DNA of 64,000 nucleotides, taken from NCBI GenBank assembly GCA_963721065.1, contig CAVRHO010000005.1, forward strand, positions 539,377 to 603,376, written 5' to 3'. Numbering within the stretch: position 1 is the stretch's first letter; each line of letters opens with the position of its first letter. Positions 18,298 to 26,513 of this stretch are shown in pieces. The notes beneath the pieces were generated by a model that worked only from the letters and a program-made list of their open reading frames with translations, searched no databases and had not been told where the DNA came from. This DNA is from CAWBLP01 sp963721065. GTDB lineage: Bacteria; Pseudomonadota; Alphaproteobacteria; Acetobacterales; Acetobacteraceae. The translations under genes and the position numbers were made by a program.

Positions 18298-19131
18298 ATG
18301 ACAATGGAGGCGGGATTGAAGTCGGCACGGGGATTTCTGACGGGTCTTGGGCTGCTTGCCGCGATCGGATGTTCGACCGGCGCCCTCGCCGCGACCGCGA
18401 CACCGCCGTCGCCGTCACCGTCCACGATCGTCAGCCAGGCGCTGCACCGTTTCGGCAAGGTGACCGTGCTGCAAACCAGGCCGGGACCGCCGGGCATGAC
18501 CGCGGCGCTGGTCAGCGTGGGCAGCCACAAGGCGATCGTGTGGATCCTCGATAACGGGCGAGCCGTGGCCGGCGGCAATGTCTGGGATGCCCAGGGACAC
18601 AACCTGACCCGCCAGATGGCGGTCCGCATGGGGCTGATGCCGACCCCGCTGGCACCGGCAAAGGTGGCGGCGGCGGTGGCGCAGCACGACACCTTCACCA
18701 TCGGCAAGAGCGGTCCCGAGCTGACCGTGTTCCTCGACCCCAACTGCATCTTCTGTCACAAGCTCTATCAGGAGGCGGCGCCGCTGGTGGCGCAGGGCAA
18801 GCTGCGGCTGCGGGTCGTCATGGTGGGCTTTCTGAAGCCGACCAGCCCGGGCCGTGCGGCGGCCATCCTGATGGCATCCGATCCCGCGAAGGCCTTGGCG
18901 ACCGATGAGCATGGGTTCGACACGACCAAGGAGGAAGGCGGGATCGCCCCCGCGACCGACATCCCGGCGAAGGTGAAAAGCGCCGTGGCGGCCAACACCG
19001 AACTGCTGGCGCAGAGCGGTGAGGTGGCAACACCCACCCTGCTGTACCGCGACCATACCGGCGCCTGGCAGGTCATGCATCATGGCCCGACGGGCGGACT
19101 GGCGGATTGGCTCAAGCAGCTCAAGAGCTGA
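18298..19131 (+). CDS. DsbG/DsbC-like periplasmic thiol:disulfide interchange protein
   Basis: The 277-residue protein has an N-terminal signal sequence (LTGLGLLAAIGCSTGALAAT), a DsbC/DsbG-like dimerisation segment (about residues 40-120) and a thioredoxin domain with the redox motif ELTVFLDPNCIFCHKLYQEA (CIFC), then VATPTLLYRDHTGAWQVMHH, the cis-proline region. Such proteins isomerise disulfides or protect single cysteines in the periplasm. The GGAG at 18288-18291 precedes the ATG. It is next to the four-cysteine peptide locus on the opposite strand, which may be more than chance. Confidence 0.88.
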   Translation: MTMEAGLKSARGFLTGLGLLAAIGCSTGALAATATPPSPSPSTIVSQALHRFGKVTVLQTRPGPPGMTAALVSVGSHKAIVWILDNGRAVAGGNVWDAQGHNLTRQMAVRMGLMPTPLAPAKVAAAVAQHDTFTIGKSGPELTVFLDPNCIFCHKLYQEAAPLVAQGKLRLRVVMVGFLKPTSPGRAAAILMASDPAKALATDEHGFDTTKEEGGIAPATDIPAKVKSAVAANTELLAQSGEVATPTLLYRDHTGAWQVMHHGPTGGLADWLKQLKS

Positions 19132-19174
19132 TACCGGCCCGCGTATCGTTTGCGCCGTTGGTCGGCAACCCACC

Positions 19175-19205
19175 GTCATGGTCGGCGCAGGCCGGCCCTC
19201 CATGA
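19175..19205. repeat. REP-like hairpin, family 2, copy B
   Basis: GTCATGGTCGGCGCAGGCC followed by GGCCCTCCATGA forms an imperfect palindrome, closely related to the hairpin at 3590-3621. It lies between the converging DsbG-like gene and the His-rich protein gene and may act as a bidirectional terminator. Confidence 0.55.
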
Positions 19206-19242
19206 GTTTCGGTGATGGCAGCTTCGACTAACGAGGGACAGG

Positions 19243-19917
19243 CTAAGCGCCGATCTCGTTGCGCATCTCCGCCAGCGTCTGCTCAAGGTCGGTAGCGGCG
19301 CTGCTCAGAATATCGAACGCCGCATCCTTCAGTTCATGCAAGCCGTAGGGACGGCCGTTGATGTCATTGAGCCGGCGGTCACGCCGTCGGAGCAGGTCCT
19401 GCACAACAGGGCGATACATCACGAAAAGCGCTGTCAGCGCTGCGTTCACCTCCTCGGGCCCGTGGGCGTGGTTCCAGGACAGGTGGTCGATCCGGTCAAT
19501 CAGCGCGTCGGCGCCGTACCAGTCGTCCTCTGTCACCCACAGGTTGGTGGTGAAGAACCCCGCGGGCCTGCCATTGCCATCCAACGCCACCGCGGCGACG
19601 TGCGTGATACCGGCCGGCTCATCCCGGAATGAACAACGCGGCCGATATCGTTCCGCAAACGCCTGTCCACGCAGGAAGCAGTGGATGTGCGCGCTTTCTC
19701 CATGGCCGCGATGGGCATGCAGAAAGAATTGCGCATGGCTGACGGGGTCCAGGATCTCGTCTTCCGGGTAGTGCTGCTGCTCGACGAAGGCGTTGCCACC
19801 CACCAGGACGGTCACGAGATTTTGCCCGCGACCTTCCAATGCCGTCAGTGCTTCGACCAGGCGGCAGGCCGCCCCGATGCGGTCTTCCGGCGCGTTTCCG
19901 GCGATGCGGGTGCCCAT
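19243..19917 (-). CDS. conserved His-rich protein (DUF6969-like), likely metal-binding
   Basis: This 224-residue protein has no signal peptide. Its core at about residues 48-82 contains HYPEDEILDPVSHAQFFLHA then HRGHGESAHIHCFLRG: six histidines (61, 67, 69, 72, 77, 79) and a cysteine, suggesting a metal site. Later come GRPAGFFTTNLWVTEDDWYG and WNHAHGPEEVNAAL. I tentatively match it to DUF6969 from memory; no function is known to me. The ATG follows the stop of a small secreted four-cysteine peptide gene by 14 bp, so they form an operon. Enzyme acting on that peptide, or metal handling, is inference. Confidence 0.6.
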   Translation of the reverse strand: MGTRIAGNAPEDRIGAACRLVEALTALEGRGQNLVTVLVGGNAFVEQQHYPEDEILDPVSHAQFFLHAHRGHGESAHIHCFLRGQAFAERYRPRCSFRDEPAGITHVAAVALDGNGRPAGFFTTNLWVTEDDWYGADALIDRIDHLSWNHAHGPEEVNAALTALFVMYRPVVQDLLRRRDRRLNDINGRPYGLHELKDAAFDILSSAATDLEQTLAEMRNEIGA

Positions 19918-19931
19918 GGTGGAGCGGTCGG

Positions 19932-20150
19932 TCACTTGCTCTTGTTGGAGCCGCACTTCGACGTCGTGGCCGAGCACTTGGTGGTGTTCGACTGGGATGT
20001 CATGCCGTTGTTCGACTTGGCGGAACAACCGGACTGCATCTTTGCACCGCATGCGGCCCGGGCGGCGTTCGGCACGGCCATGGCCGTGGTGCCGAGGGCA
20101 ACCGCCGCGCCCAGCGTCAGCATCGCAGGTGTCACCTTGAGCGGCTTCAT
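19932..20150 (-). CDS. small secreted four-cysteine peptide
   Basis: The 72-residue peptide has a clear signal peptide (MLTLGAAVALGTTAMAV... ending ARA) with cleavage predicted at about residue 32. The mature 40 residues are Ser/Thr/Asn/Lys-rich with cysteines at 34, 42, 59 and 66 (spacing C-x7-C-x16-C-x6-C). AGGAGG lies just before the ATG. The first gene of an operon with the His-rich protein, it resembles in outline the bufferin-type (DUF2282) secreted peptides modified by DUF692 enzymes, but no DUF692 protein is present. The 359-bp upstream gap (20151-20509) shows no other feature. Confidence 0.65.
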   Translation of the reverse strand: MKPLKVTPAMLTLGAAVALGTTAMAVPNAARAACGAKMQSGCSAKSNNGMTSQSNTTKCSATTSKCGSNKSK

Positions 20151-20509
20151 CTGGTACTCCTCCTGTCTGCTACGGAAGCTGAACCATCCAACCCACCGTG
20201 CATTACAATACCCATGCCCGGAGATTACGATGTCGCGAGGTATTCAACGAAGCAGCCGTCACGACGTGGGGGCGGGGCGCGCCTCGACAAATCCGCGCTC
20301 CGGCCCAGGTGCTGTCCGCGCCTGCTGCCGCCGGCGGCGAACGCGGGCGCGCCACCGGCCGGTCGGCCCTGCTTCGGCGCTGTCCGGGACCGCACCGCGC
20401 GGGCAGCCCCGCCAGACCGGGTGCGCAGCCGAAGATCGGACCGGCCAGGAACGCGTTACACCATCGGCGATCTGGCCCAGCGTGCGGCCACACCTCATGT
20501 GAGGCCCCA

Positions 20510-21127
20510 ATGGACAAAGTCGATCTCGCCCTGGTGCTGGCGGTGGATGGATCCGCCAGCGTCACCTATGAGGAATTCGGCCTGATCGCCGGCGGCATGG
20601 CGGCCGCTCTGCGCGACCCCATGGTGATCAAGGGCCTGACCGGCGGGCCCGCCAAGGCCAGCTACCTGTCGTTGCTGCTGTGGTCGGGGGCCGGTCAGCA
20701 GGACGTGATCACGGACTGGACCCGTGTGTCCAACCCCGCCGAGGTGAAGGCTTTCGCCGAGGAGGTGGACAACATGCCCCGCACCATCCGCCCCGGCCAG
20801 ACCGCCATTGGCGAAGCCCTGCTCGCCAGCCTCACCCTGCTCGGCCGCGTCCCCACCACCCCCGGGCGCAGTGTCGTGGACGTGATCGGCGACGGGCGGT
20901 CCAACGACGGGATCGTGCCGGGACCGATCCGCGACCGGATGACGGCGGCCGGCATTACCATCAACGGCCTGTGCGTGCTGCACGAGGAACCGGACCTGCT
21001 GGCGTCCTATCAGGCAGAGGTGATCGGCGGCCCTGGCGCCTTCGCCGTAACCTGCAAAGACTACGCGGACTTTGCCGAGGCCATGAGGCAGAAGCTGACA
21101 CGTGAGACCAACCCCCCCATCGCCTGA
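20510..21127 (+). CDS. DUF1194 (vWA-like) protein
   Basis: The 205-residue protein opens VDLALVLAVDGSASVTYEEF, an almost canonical MIDAS motif (DxSxS as DGSAS), then RPGQTAIGEALLASLTLLGR and RSVVDVIGDGRSNDGIVPGP, all DUF1194 hallmarks. Most relatives carry a signal peptide, but the ATG before DKVDLALV gives none and no better start is visible, so it may be cytosolic or mis-started. The next gene starts within its last 26 bases. The role of the family is unknown. Confidence 0.8.
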   Translation: MDKVDLALVLAVDGSASVTYEEFGLIAGGMAAALRDPMVIKGLTGGPAKASYLSLLLWSGAGQQDVITDWTRVSNPAEVKAFAEEVDNMPRTIRPGQTAIGEALLASLTLLGRVPTTPGRSVVDVIGDGRSNDGIVPGPIRDRMTAAGITINGLCVLHEEPDLLASYQAEVIGGPGAFAVTCKDYADFAEAMRQKLTRETNPPIA

Positions 21128-22287
21128 ATCCGGCGCAATCACCGAACAGCGCGACGGCGCCGTCGGCGGCGTGGTGCGGGACGAGATCGAGGCGGTCCAA
21201 GCGTCGCCGCCGGGCACCGACGATCCTGACCAGACGATGCCGTTGCCGAACGATCCGCGCAGCATCTTCCTGGGCGGGCTGTTCGCGCTGGCTCTGCTGG
21301 CCGCGCTGTACGCCGCGTCGGAAATCGTGCTGCCCGTGGTGCTGGCGATCGTGCTGAAGCTGTTGCTGCAGCCCTTCGTCCGGGTGCTGGACCGGCTGGG
21401 ACTGCCGCGCGGCATTGGCGCCCTGATCGCCGTGGTCGTGCTGGTTCTGGCCCTGGCCGGGCTGATCAGTGCCCTGACCGGGCCGGCGGCGGACTGGGCG
21501 GGCAAGCTGCCCTCGGCACTGCCGCAAGTGGAGCAGAAGCTGGCTTTCCTGCACCGCCCGATCAGCGCGGTGCAGGCTCTGTTCGGTGAGGTGCAGGGCT
21601 TCACCAATGGCGGCGCCGCACCGTTTCCGCGGGCGCACGCCGCGGAATCCCCCGAACATCGTGGGTGTGCTGTTCACCGGCACGGCAACGGCCGCCGCCG
21701 GGCTTTTCACCACGCTGGTGGTGCTGTTCTACCTGCTGGTATCCGGCGAAACCTTCCTGCGCCGGCTGGTGGAAATCCTGCCGCGCTTCGAGAACAAGCG
21801 CCAGGCCGTGGAGATTTCGTTGCATATCGAACGCAACATCTCCGTCTATCTGATCACCGTCACGCTGATCAACGCTGTGGTCGGGCTGCTGACACTGATC
21901 GTGATGTGGACCTGCGGCGTGGCCAACCCGCTGCTGTGGGGCACCATCGCGTTCCTGCTGAACTATGTGCCGATCCTTGGCCCGATGATCGGCATCGTCA
22001 TCTTCCTGATGGCCAGCGTCCTGTCGCTCGGCGTCAACCTTTGGGCAGTGCTGCCGGTCGGGCTGTATTTCTGCATTCATGTCGCCGAGGGCGAACTGAT
22101 CACGCCGATGGTGATGGCGCGCCGATTCACCATCAATCCGGTGGCGGTGATCCTGGCGCTGGTGTTCTGGTTCTGGATGTGGGGTGTGCCGGGTGCGATC
22201 CTGGCGGTGCCGATGCTGGCGATCACCAAGATCGTCTGCGACGACCTGCGCCCGCTGCGGGCGTTCGGACACTTCCTGGAGGGGTGA
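21102..22287 (+). CDS. AI-2E/PerM family transporter, one apparent frameshift
   Basis: The protein has the AI-2E exporter plan: two early membrane segments (IFLGGLFALALLAALYAASE, IVLPVVLAIVLKLLLQPFVR), a long loop, then paired segments ending GTIAFLLNYVPILGPMIGIV and VPGAILAVPMLAITKIVCDD. The middle loses frame between about 21620 and 21650 (FPRAHAAESPEHRG against PRNPPNIVGVLFTGTATAAA), repaired by one base. The GTG start overlaps the DUF1194 gene; a later ATG at 21237 is possible. Members export small molecules or act as Na+/H+ antiporters; the substrate is unknown here. Another family member is at 24686-25861. Confidence 0.85.
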
Positions 22288-22400
22288 TTTTCTGGCGGCA
22301 GCCCCCTGGCGGGTCGTGGGCGCCGGCCAGCAGGTCAGGCGGGGTGGGTCGGTGCGCGGCAACCCCGGCTGCGTCGCGGGAGGCGCGGCGCAGAAAGCAA

Positions 22401-22548
22401 GTCAGACACAGAGTTCCACCAAGTGCACACAGAGTTTCACGAAGGCAGTCTGTTCCTGCCTGCGTTGCAGGCAGAACTGCATCTTCATTCGCCTCCTGAT
22501 GCCCCTCGGTGAAACTCTGTGTGCACTTGGTGGAACTCTGTGTCTGAC
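22401..22548. repeat. 40-bp perfect inverted repeat with structured loop
   Basis: The arms 22401-22440 and 22509-22548 are perfect reverse complements (left arm begins GTCAGACACAGAGTTCCACC). The 68-bp loop contains a smaller hairpin (CCTGCCTGC...GCAGGCAG). The arms are far less GC-rich than the neighbourhood. It fills the 315-bp gap between the AI-2E permease and the convergent EamA transporter. It could be a strong bidirectional terminator, a small non-autonomous element or a structured RNA. Confidence 0.85.
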
Positions 22549-22602
22549 TTTCTTGCGCTTCCGCGAGTGACACCAGGCAACCCGGCCAACAGCCACCAGA
22601 CC

Positions 22603-23634
22603 TCAGGCACGCTGTTGATTCCGCCGTCGCTCCCGAACGGCGATGTACAGGCCTGACAGGATGATCAGGCCGGCCCCGATCCAGGTCCAGAAATCCGGGA
22701 AATTCCCGAAGATCACGAACCCCAGCGTGGTGGTGCCGACCAGCTCCACATAGCCCAGTGGCGAGATGACCGCCGCGCGGCCAAGCTGGAAGGCGCGGAT
22801 CACCAGGTAATGCGCGAAGCCGCCCAGCAAACCCAGGCAGCAGAACAGCGCCGCATCGAACAACGTCCGCGGCATGACGAAGACGAACGGCATCACCAGG
22901 CTCATCGCCAGCGATCCACACAGGGCCGTGAAGATGATGCCGGTGGCCGCGCTGTCCGCCTGGCCGACCCGGCGCGTGAAGATCTGGTACAGCGCGTAGC
23001 ACAGCGATCCCGCCAGCAGCAGCAGCACGGACGGGTTGTGGAAATCGCCCCCGGGCCGGATCACGATCAGCGCGCCGGCGAAGCCCACCAGCACCGCGCT
23101 CCAGCGCCGCCAGCCGACGCTCTCGCCCAGCAACGGCACCGACAGGGCGGTGACGATCAGCGGTGCGGTGAAGCCGATCGCCGACGCGGTGGCCAGCGGC
23201 ACCATGCCGATCGCCGTGACGTAGAGCAGGTTGCTCGACATCATCAGCACCGACCGGCCGATCTGCAGGGCGGGCCGCCTTGTACGCAGCAGCGACCATC
23301 GGTAGCGCGGCAGGAAAACGGCCAGCATGAAGATCAGGTGGCCGGTGAAGCGGGCCCAGGTGATCTGCATGACGGGGTAGTGCGCCCACAGCAGCTTCAC
23401 CCCGGTGTTCATGAACGGAAGGATCGACACGCCGGCGCACATCAGCAGGATGCCGCGCAGCGAGTCCGACAACAGGGGCCGACGCGCAGCACCGCTGGCC
23501 CCGGCGCCGGCCGCGGGCGTCGCCAGGCCTTCCACTGGCGGGCGATCCTGGCGGGACCTGAACAAACGAAGCAACGTCACGGCACCAGACCGGCGCCGCC
23601 GCCCCCGCATCGGAGGCAGCGGATAGTACGGCAA
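22603..23634 (-). CDS. EamA/DMT-superfamily transporter
   Basis: The 343-residue protein has about ten hydrophobic segments in two EamA repeats: LLMCAGVSILPFMNTGVKLL and ITWARFTGHLIFMLAVFLPR in the first, SLCYALYQIFTRRVGQADSA and AHYLVIRAFQLGRAAVISPL in the second. It ends in a basic tail (RERRRNQQRA). This family exports metabolites or amino acids through the inner membrane. The substrate is not shown. The N-terminal 50 residues are hydrophilic and a later start is possible. Downstream of a PEP-mutase family gene by 15 bp, it may be co-transcribed with it. Confidence 0.88.
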   Translation of the reverse strand: MPYYPLPPMRGRRRRSGAVTLLRLFRSRQDRPPVEGLATPAAGAGASGAARRPLLSDSLRGILLMCAGVSILPFMNTGVKLLWAHYPVMQITWARFTGHLIFMLAVFLPRYRWSLLRTRRPALQIGRSVLMMSSNLLYVTAIGMVPLATASAIGFTAPLIVTALSVPLLGESVGWRRWSAVLVGFAGALIVIRPGGDFHNPSVLLLLAGSLCYALYQIFTRRVGQADSAATGIIFTALCGSLAMSLVMPFVFVMPRTLFDAALFCCLGLLGGFAHYLVIRAFQLGRAAVISPLGYVELVGTTTLGFVIFGNFPDFWTWIGAGLIILSGLYIAVRERRRNQQRA

Positions 23635-23649
23635 ATCATCGGTGGTGGC

Positions 23650-24525
23650 TTATGCGCCGGAACCGGTCTTGCCCGAAAGATGCTGGTCGAGCGACAGATA
23701 CTCGGCCGAACGGATGGCGGAGGCGAGCTCGGTCGGTGTGGCCATGGCGGGCCTGGCGCCGCCCTTAAGCCCACCCAGCGCGGCGCGGATGGCATGCACC
23801 GTCGCCGCCAGGATCTCCTGCGGATAGACGACGATGCGAATGCCGATGCGTTCCAGTTCCGCATCCGAGGGCATGAAATGCTTCCCGGCCGGCGCCGTCA
23901 CCGCGATGGCCGGTTTGCCCTGGCAGGCTTCGACCGAGGCGCGCATCTCCTGTTCGGTCTGCGGCGAGTCCAGGAAGAAGATGTCGGCGCCCTCGGCGAC
24001 GAAGTCCTGGATGCGGGCCAGGGCTTCATCGAACCCGCGGGACGTGCGGGCGTCGGTGCGGGCCAGCAGCAGGATGCCTTCCTCCTTGCAGGTCTCCACC
24101 GCGACGCGGCAGCGCTGCCGGGCCTCTGCCCGGTCCACCACCAGCTTGGCGCCCTGGCGGCCGAGCGGACGGGGCCACTGCTTGTCCTCGATCAGCACTG
24201 CGGCGGCGCCGGCGCGGGCGTAGGCCCGGATGGTCTTCTGCAGCGCGACGGCGTTGCCGTAACCGGTGTCGCCGTCGGCCAGCCACAGTACCTTCGGCGC
24301 GGCGGTGATGATCGTTTCGGTGACGTCGCGCATTTCGGGAAACGACAGCAGGTCCATGTCCGGCATGGCCAGGCGCATGGCGGAAACGGAAGAACCGGAG
24401 GCGAAGGCGAGGCGGAACCCGGCCTCCTGGATCAGGCGGGCGCCCATGCCGTCGCCGCAGCCCGGCATGACGTGCAGACCGGGTTCGCGCAACAACGCCT
24501 GCATGGCGGCAGCTTGAGGGCGCAT
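23650..24525 (-). CDS. isocitrate lyase/PEP mutase superfamily protein
   Basis: The 291-residue TIM-barrel protein has GARLIQEAGFRLAFASGSSV, the metal-site region VLWLADGDTGYGNAVALQKT (D-x-D-x-GYGN) and AAAVLIEDKQWPRPLGRQGA, then GILLLARTDARTSRGFDEAL. The family signature KKCGH is replaced by KQWPRPLG, as in oxaloacetate decarboxylase and 2,3-dimethylmalate lyase-type members, so it is not a true isocitrate lyase. It likely cleaves or decarboxylates a 2-oxo- or hydroxy-dicarboxylate. Its EamA neighbour 15 bp downstream may move the substrate. Confidence 0.85.
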   Translation of the reverse strand: MRPQAAAMQALLREPGLHVMPGCGDGMGARLIQEAGFRLAFASGSSVSAMRLAMPDMDLLSFPEMRDVTETIITAAPKVLWLADGDTGYGNAVALQKTIRAYARAGAAAVLIEDKQWPRPLGRQGAKLVVDRAEARQRCRVAVETCKEEGILLLARTDARTSRGFDEALARIQDFVAEGADIFFLDSPQTEQEMRASVEACQGKPAIAVTAPAGKHFMPSDAELERIGIRIVVYPQEILAATVHAIRAALGGLKGGARPAMATPTELASAIRSAEYLSLDQHLSGKTGSGA

Positions 24526-24606
24526 CTGGCTCGTCTCCTTGCATCATTCGGTGATGCGCCGGCCGGCGCAGCACGCCGGGCGATCATGCCGGACACGCGC
24601 GCCCCT

Positions 24607-24681
24607 GTCATGGCCGGCCCCGTCATGGCCGGCCCCGTCATGACCGGCCCCGTCATGACCGGCCCCGTCATGACCGGCCCT
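24607..24681. repeat. five tandem copies of a 15-bp unit
   Basis: The unit GTCATGRCCGGCCCC is repeated five times without interruption; copies 1-2 have G and copies 3-5 have A at the variable position, and the last ends in T. It ends 5 bp before the stop of the AI-2E gene at 24686. On the minus strand it would read Gly-Pro-Val-Met-Thr. Confidence 0.95.
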
Positions 24682-24685
24682 GGGC

Positions 24686-25861
24686 CTATCGCCGGCTCGG
24701 CGGATCCAGGTAGAGCTGGCTCGCCAGGTAGCGTCGCAGCCAGAAGCGGCACAGCACGCCGATGGTCGCCGCCATCGGCACCGCCAGCATGACGCCCAGG
24801 AACCCGAACGCCGCGCCGCCGGCGAACAGCGCGAAGATCACCCACACCGCCGGCAGTTCCACGCGATCGCCCAGGAAACGCGGATAGATCACGTAGCCTT
24901 CCACCAACTGGCCGAAGATCAGCACCGCGACGATCATGATCACGCCACGCCAGTGCGGGAACTGCGCCGCGGCCAGGGCGATGGCCGTGACACCGCCGGT
25001 GATCGAGCCGACATAGGGAATGAACGACAGCACGCCGGCGGCCAGCCCGACGATCAGCCCCAGGTCCAACCCGGCCAGCGTGAACGCCAGCGCGTAGTAC
25101 ACGGCAAGAATTACGCAGCACAGTGCCTGGCCGCGCACCCAGGCGGACAGGATGCGATCCACCTCCCGCGCCTGCGCCCGGATCACCCCGGCGTAGCGAC
25201 GGGGCAGCCAGGAATCGATCTGCTGCACCGACCACTGCCAGTCGCGCAGCAGGTAGAACCCGACCACCGGGGTGACGATCGCCAGCGTCAGCACGTTGAA
25301 GATGGCGAACCCGCCGCCGATCAGGCTGGTCAGCGCCCCGACCAGGAAGTTCAGCATGTTGCCCGCCTGGCCGGCGACCAGGTCGCGCAACCGGCTGTTC
25401 ACCACCTCGGGCCCGAAATTCTCCTGCAGGTGCGTGACGATGTCGCCCGCCCAGGCCTGCAACTGCATCACGTAATCGGGGATCCGGCCCAGGAACAGGC
25501 CGATCTGTGCCACGATCATCGGGTAAAGCAGCAGCAGGAACAGCAGGACCGCGGCCAGCAGGCCAATGATCATCGCCAGCGCCGCGATGCCGCGTGGCAC
25601 GCCCAGCCGGGTGAGCCGGGTGGTGGGCGGATCGAGCGCATAGGCGATCACCGCGGCGGCCACGAAGGGCGCCAGCACCGAGGCGAACAGCTCCAGCGCC
25701 AGCCAGGTGACCACCAGCAGGCCGACGACCAGCGCGATGCGCTGCGCCTTGGTCGCGGGGCTGCGGTTGGTCGGCACCGGCAACGGGGGCGCGCCGTCCG
25801 GCGCCGGGCGATTGGCCGGCGCCGGCATGTCCAGCTCCGGCGCGATGGGGGAGTCGTTCAT
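24686..25861 (-). CDS. AI-2E/PerM family transporter
   Basis: The intact 391-residue protein has the family's membrane pattern: WLALELFASVLAPFVAAAVI, GIAALAMIIGLLAAVLLFLL, ILAVYYALAFTLAGLDLGLI and LSFIPYVGSITGGVTAIALA, ending VMLAVPMAATIGVLCRFWLR. The N-terminus is proline-rich. Its ATG overlaps the stop of the upstream CDP-alcohol phosphatidyltransferase as ATGA. In alphaproteobacteria a perM-like gene commonly sits divergent from purM, as here. It probably moves small molecules or ions; the substrate is unknown. Confidence 0.88.
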   Translation of the reverse strand: MNDSPIAPELDMPAPANRPAPDGAPPLPVPTNRSPATKAQRIALVVGLLVVTWLALELFASVLAPFVAAAVIAYALDPPTTRLTRLGVPRGIAALAMIIGLLAAVLLFLLLLYPMIVAQIGLFLGRIPDYVMQLQAWAGDIVTHLQENFGPEVVNSRLRDLVAGQAGNMLNFLVGALTSLIGGGFAIFNVLTLAIVTPVVGFYLLRDWQWSVQQIDSWLPRRYAGVIRAQAREVDRILSAWVRGQALCCVILAVYYALAFTLAGLDLGLIVGLAAGVLSFIPYVGSITGGVTAIALAAAQFPHWRGVIMIVAVLIFGQLVEGYVIYPRFLGDRVELPAVWVIFALFAGGAAFGFLGVMLAVPMAATIGVLCRFWLRRYLASQLYLDPPSRR

Positions 25862-26427
25862 CGTCCGCGTACCGTCACCCAGACGTAGGCCCCCCCGGAA
25901 GTCAATGTCGTCGCCGCGACGGCCCAGATCAGGACCAGTTTGGCTTCGGGTGCGGCAAGGCCGAACCCGGCCAGCGCCAGGGTCATCGAAACCAGGATCA
26001 ACTGTAAAGCGGTATTCAACTTGGACACATACAGTGGTCGTATGGTGACCGGATCACCCAGTACGGACAGCACCAGCACGCCGCCGACGATCACGAGGTC
26101 ACGAAAGACGACCAGGATGGCCAGCCAGTCGGGCAGCTCGTTCACCGAGGCCAGCGTCACATACATGGTGACCAGCAGCGCCTTGTCCGCCACCGGGTCC
26201 AGCACCGCGCCGATCGCGTTGCCGCCGCCGTTCCGCCGGGCCAGCCAGCCGTCCACCGCGTCCGACGCGCCGGCCGCGACGAACAGGAAAAAGGCCAGCG
26301 CCATCCAGTGTTCCAGCACCAGCCAGAACGCCAGCGGCACGGCGCACAGGCGCCCAAAGGTAATCACGTTCGGCCAGGTCACCAGGGCGGCGGACGCAGG
26401 CCGGCTGAGTTGCGTTCCGTCAGGCAT
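25858..26427 (-). CDS. CDP-alcohol phosphatidyltransferase family protein
   Basis: The 189-residue membrane protein contains the family motif D-x2-D-G-x2-A-R-x8-G-x3-D-x3-D as ASDAVDGWLARRNGGGNAIG followed by AVLDPVADKALL, and four to six hydrophobic segments. It transfers a phosphatidyl group from CDP-diacylglycerol to an alcohol, most likely glycerol-3-phosphate in the PgsA manner, but the alcohol cannot be told from sequence. It opens a two-gene operon with the AI-2E permease and is divergent from purM with an 86-bp shared promoter gap. Confidence 0.88.
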   Translation of the reverse strand: MPDGTQLSRPASAALVTWPNVITFGRLCAVPLAFWLVLEHWMALAFFLFVAAGASDAVDGWLARRNGGGNAIGAVLDPVADKALLVTMYVTLASVNELPDWLAILVVFRDLVIVGGVLVLSVLGDPVTIRPLYVSKLNTALQLILVSMTLALAGFGLAAPEAKLVLIWAVAATTLTSGGAYVWVTVRGR

Positions 26428-26513
26428 CCTGCGTGCTGCCCTGCATTGCGCTCCGGCCGTGGGCTATGGTTGTGTCTGCCCCGATCCTTCGCTGTAGCGT
26501 ATCGGGGCCAGCC

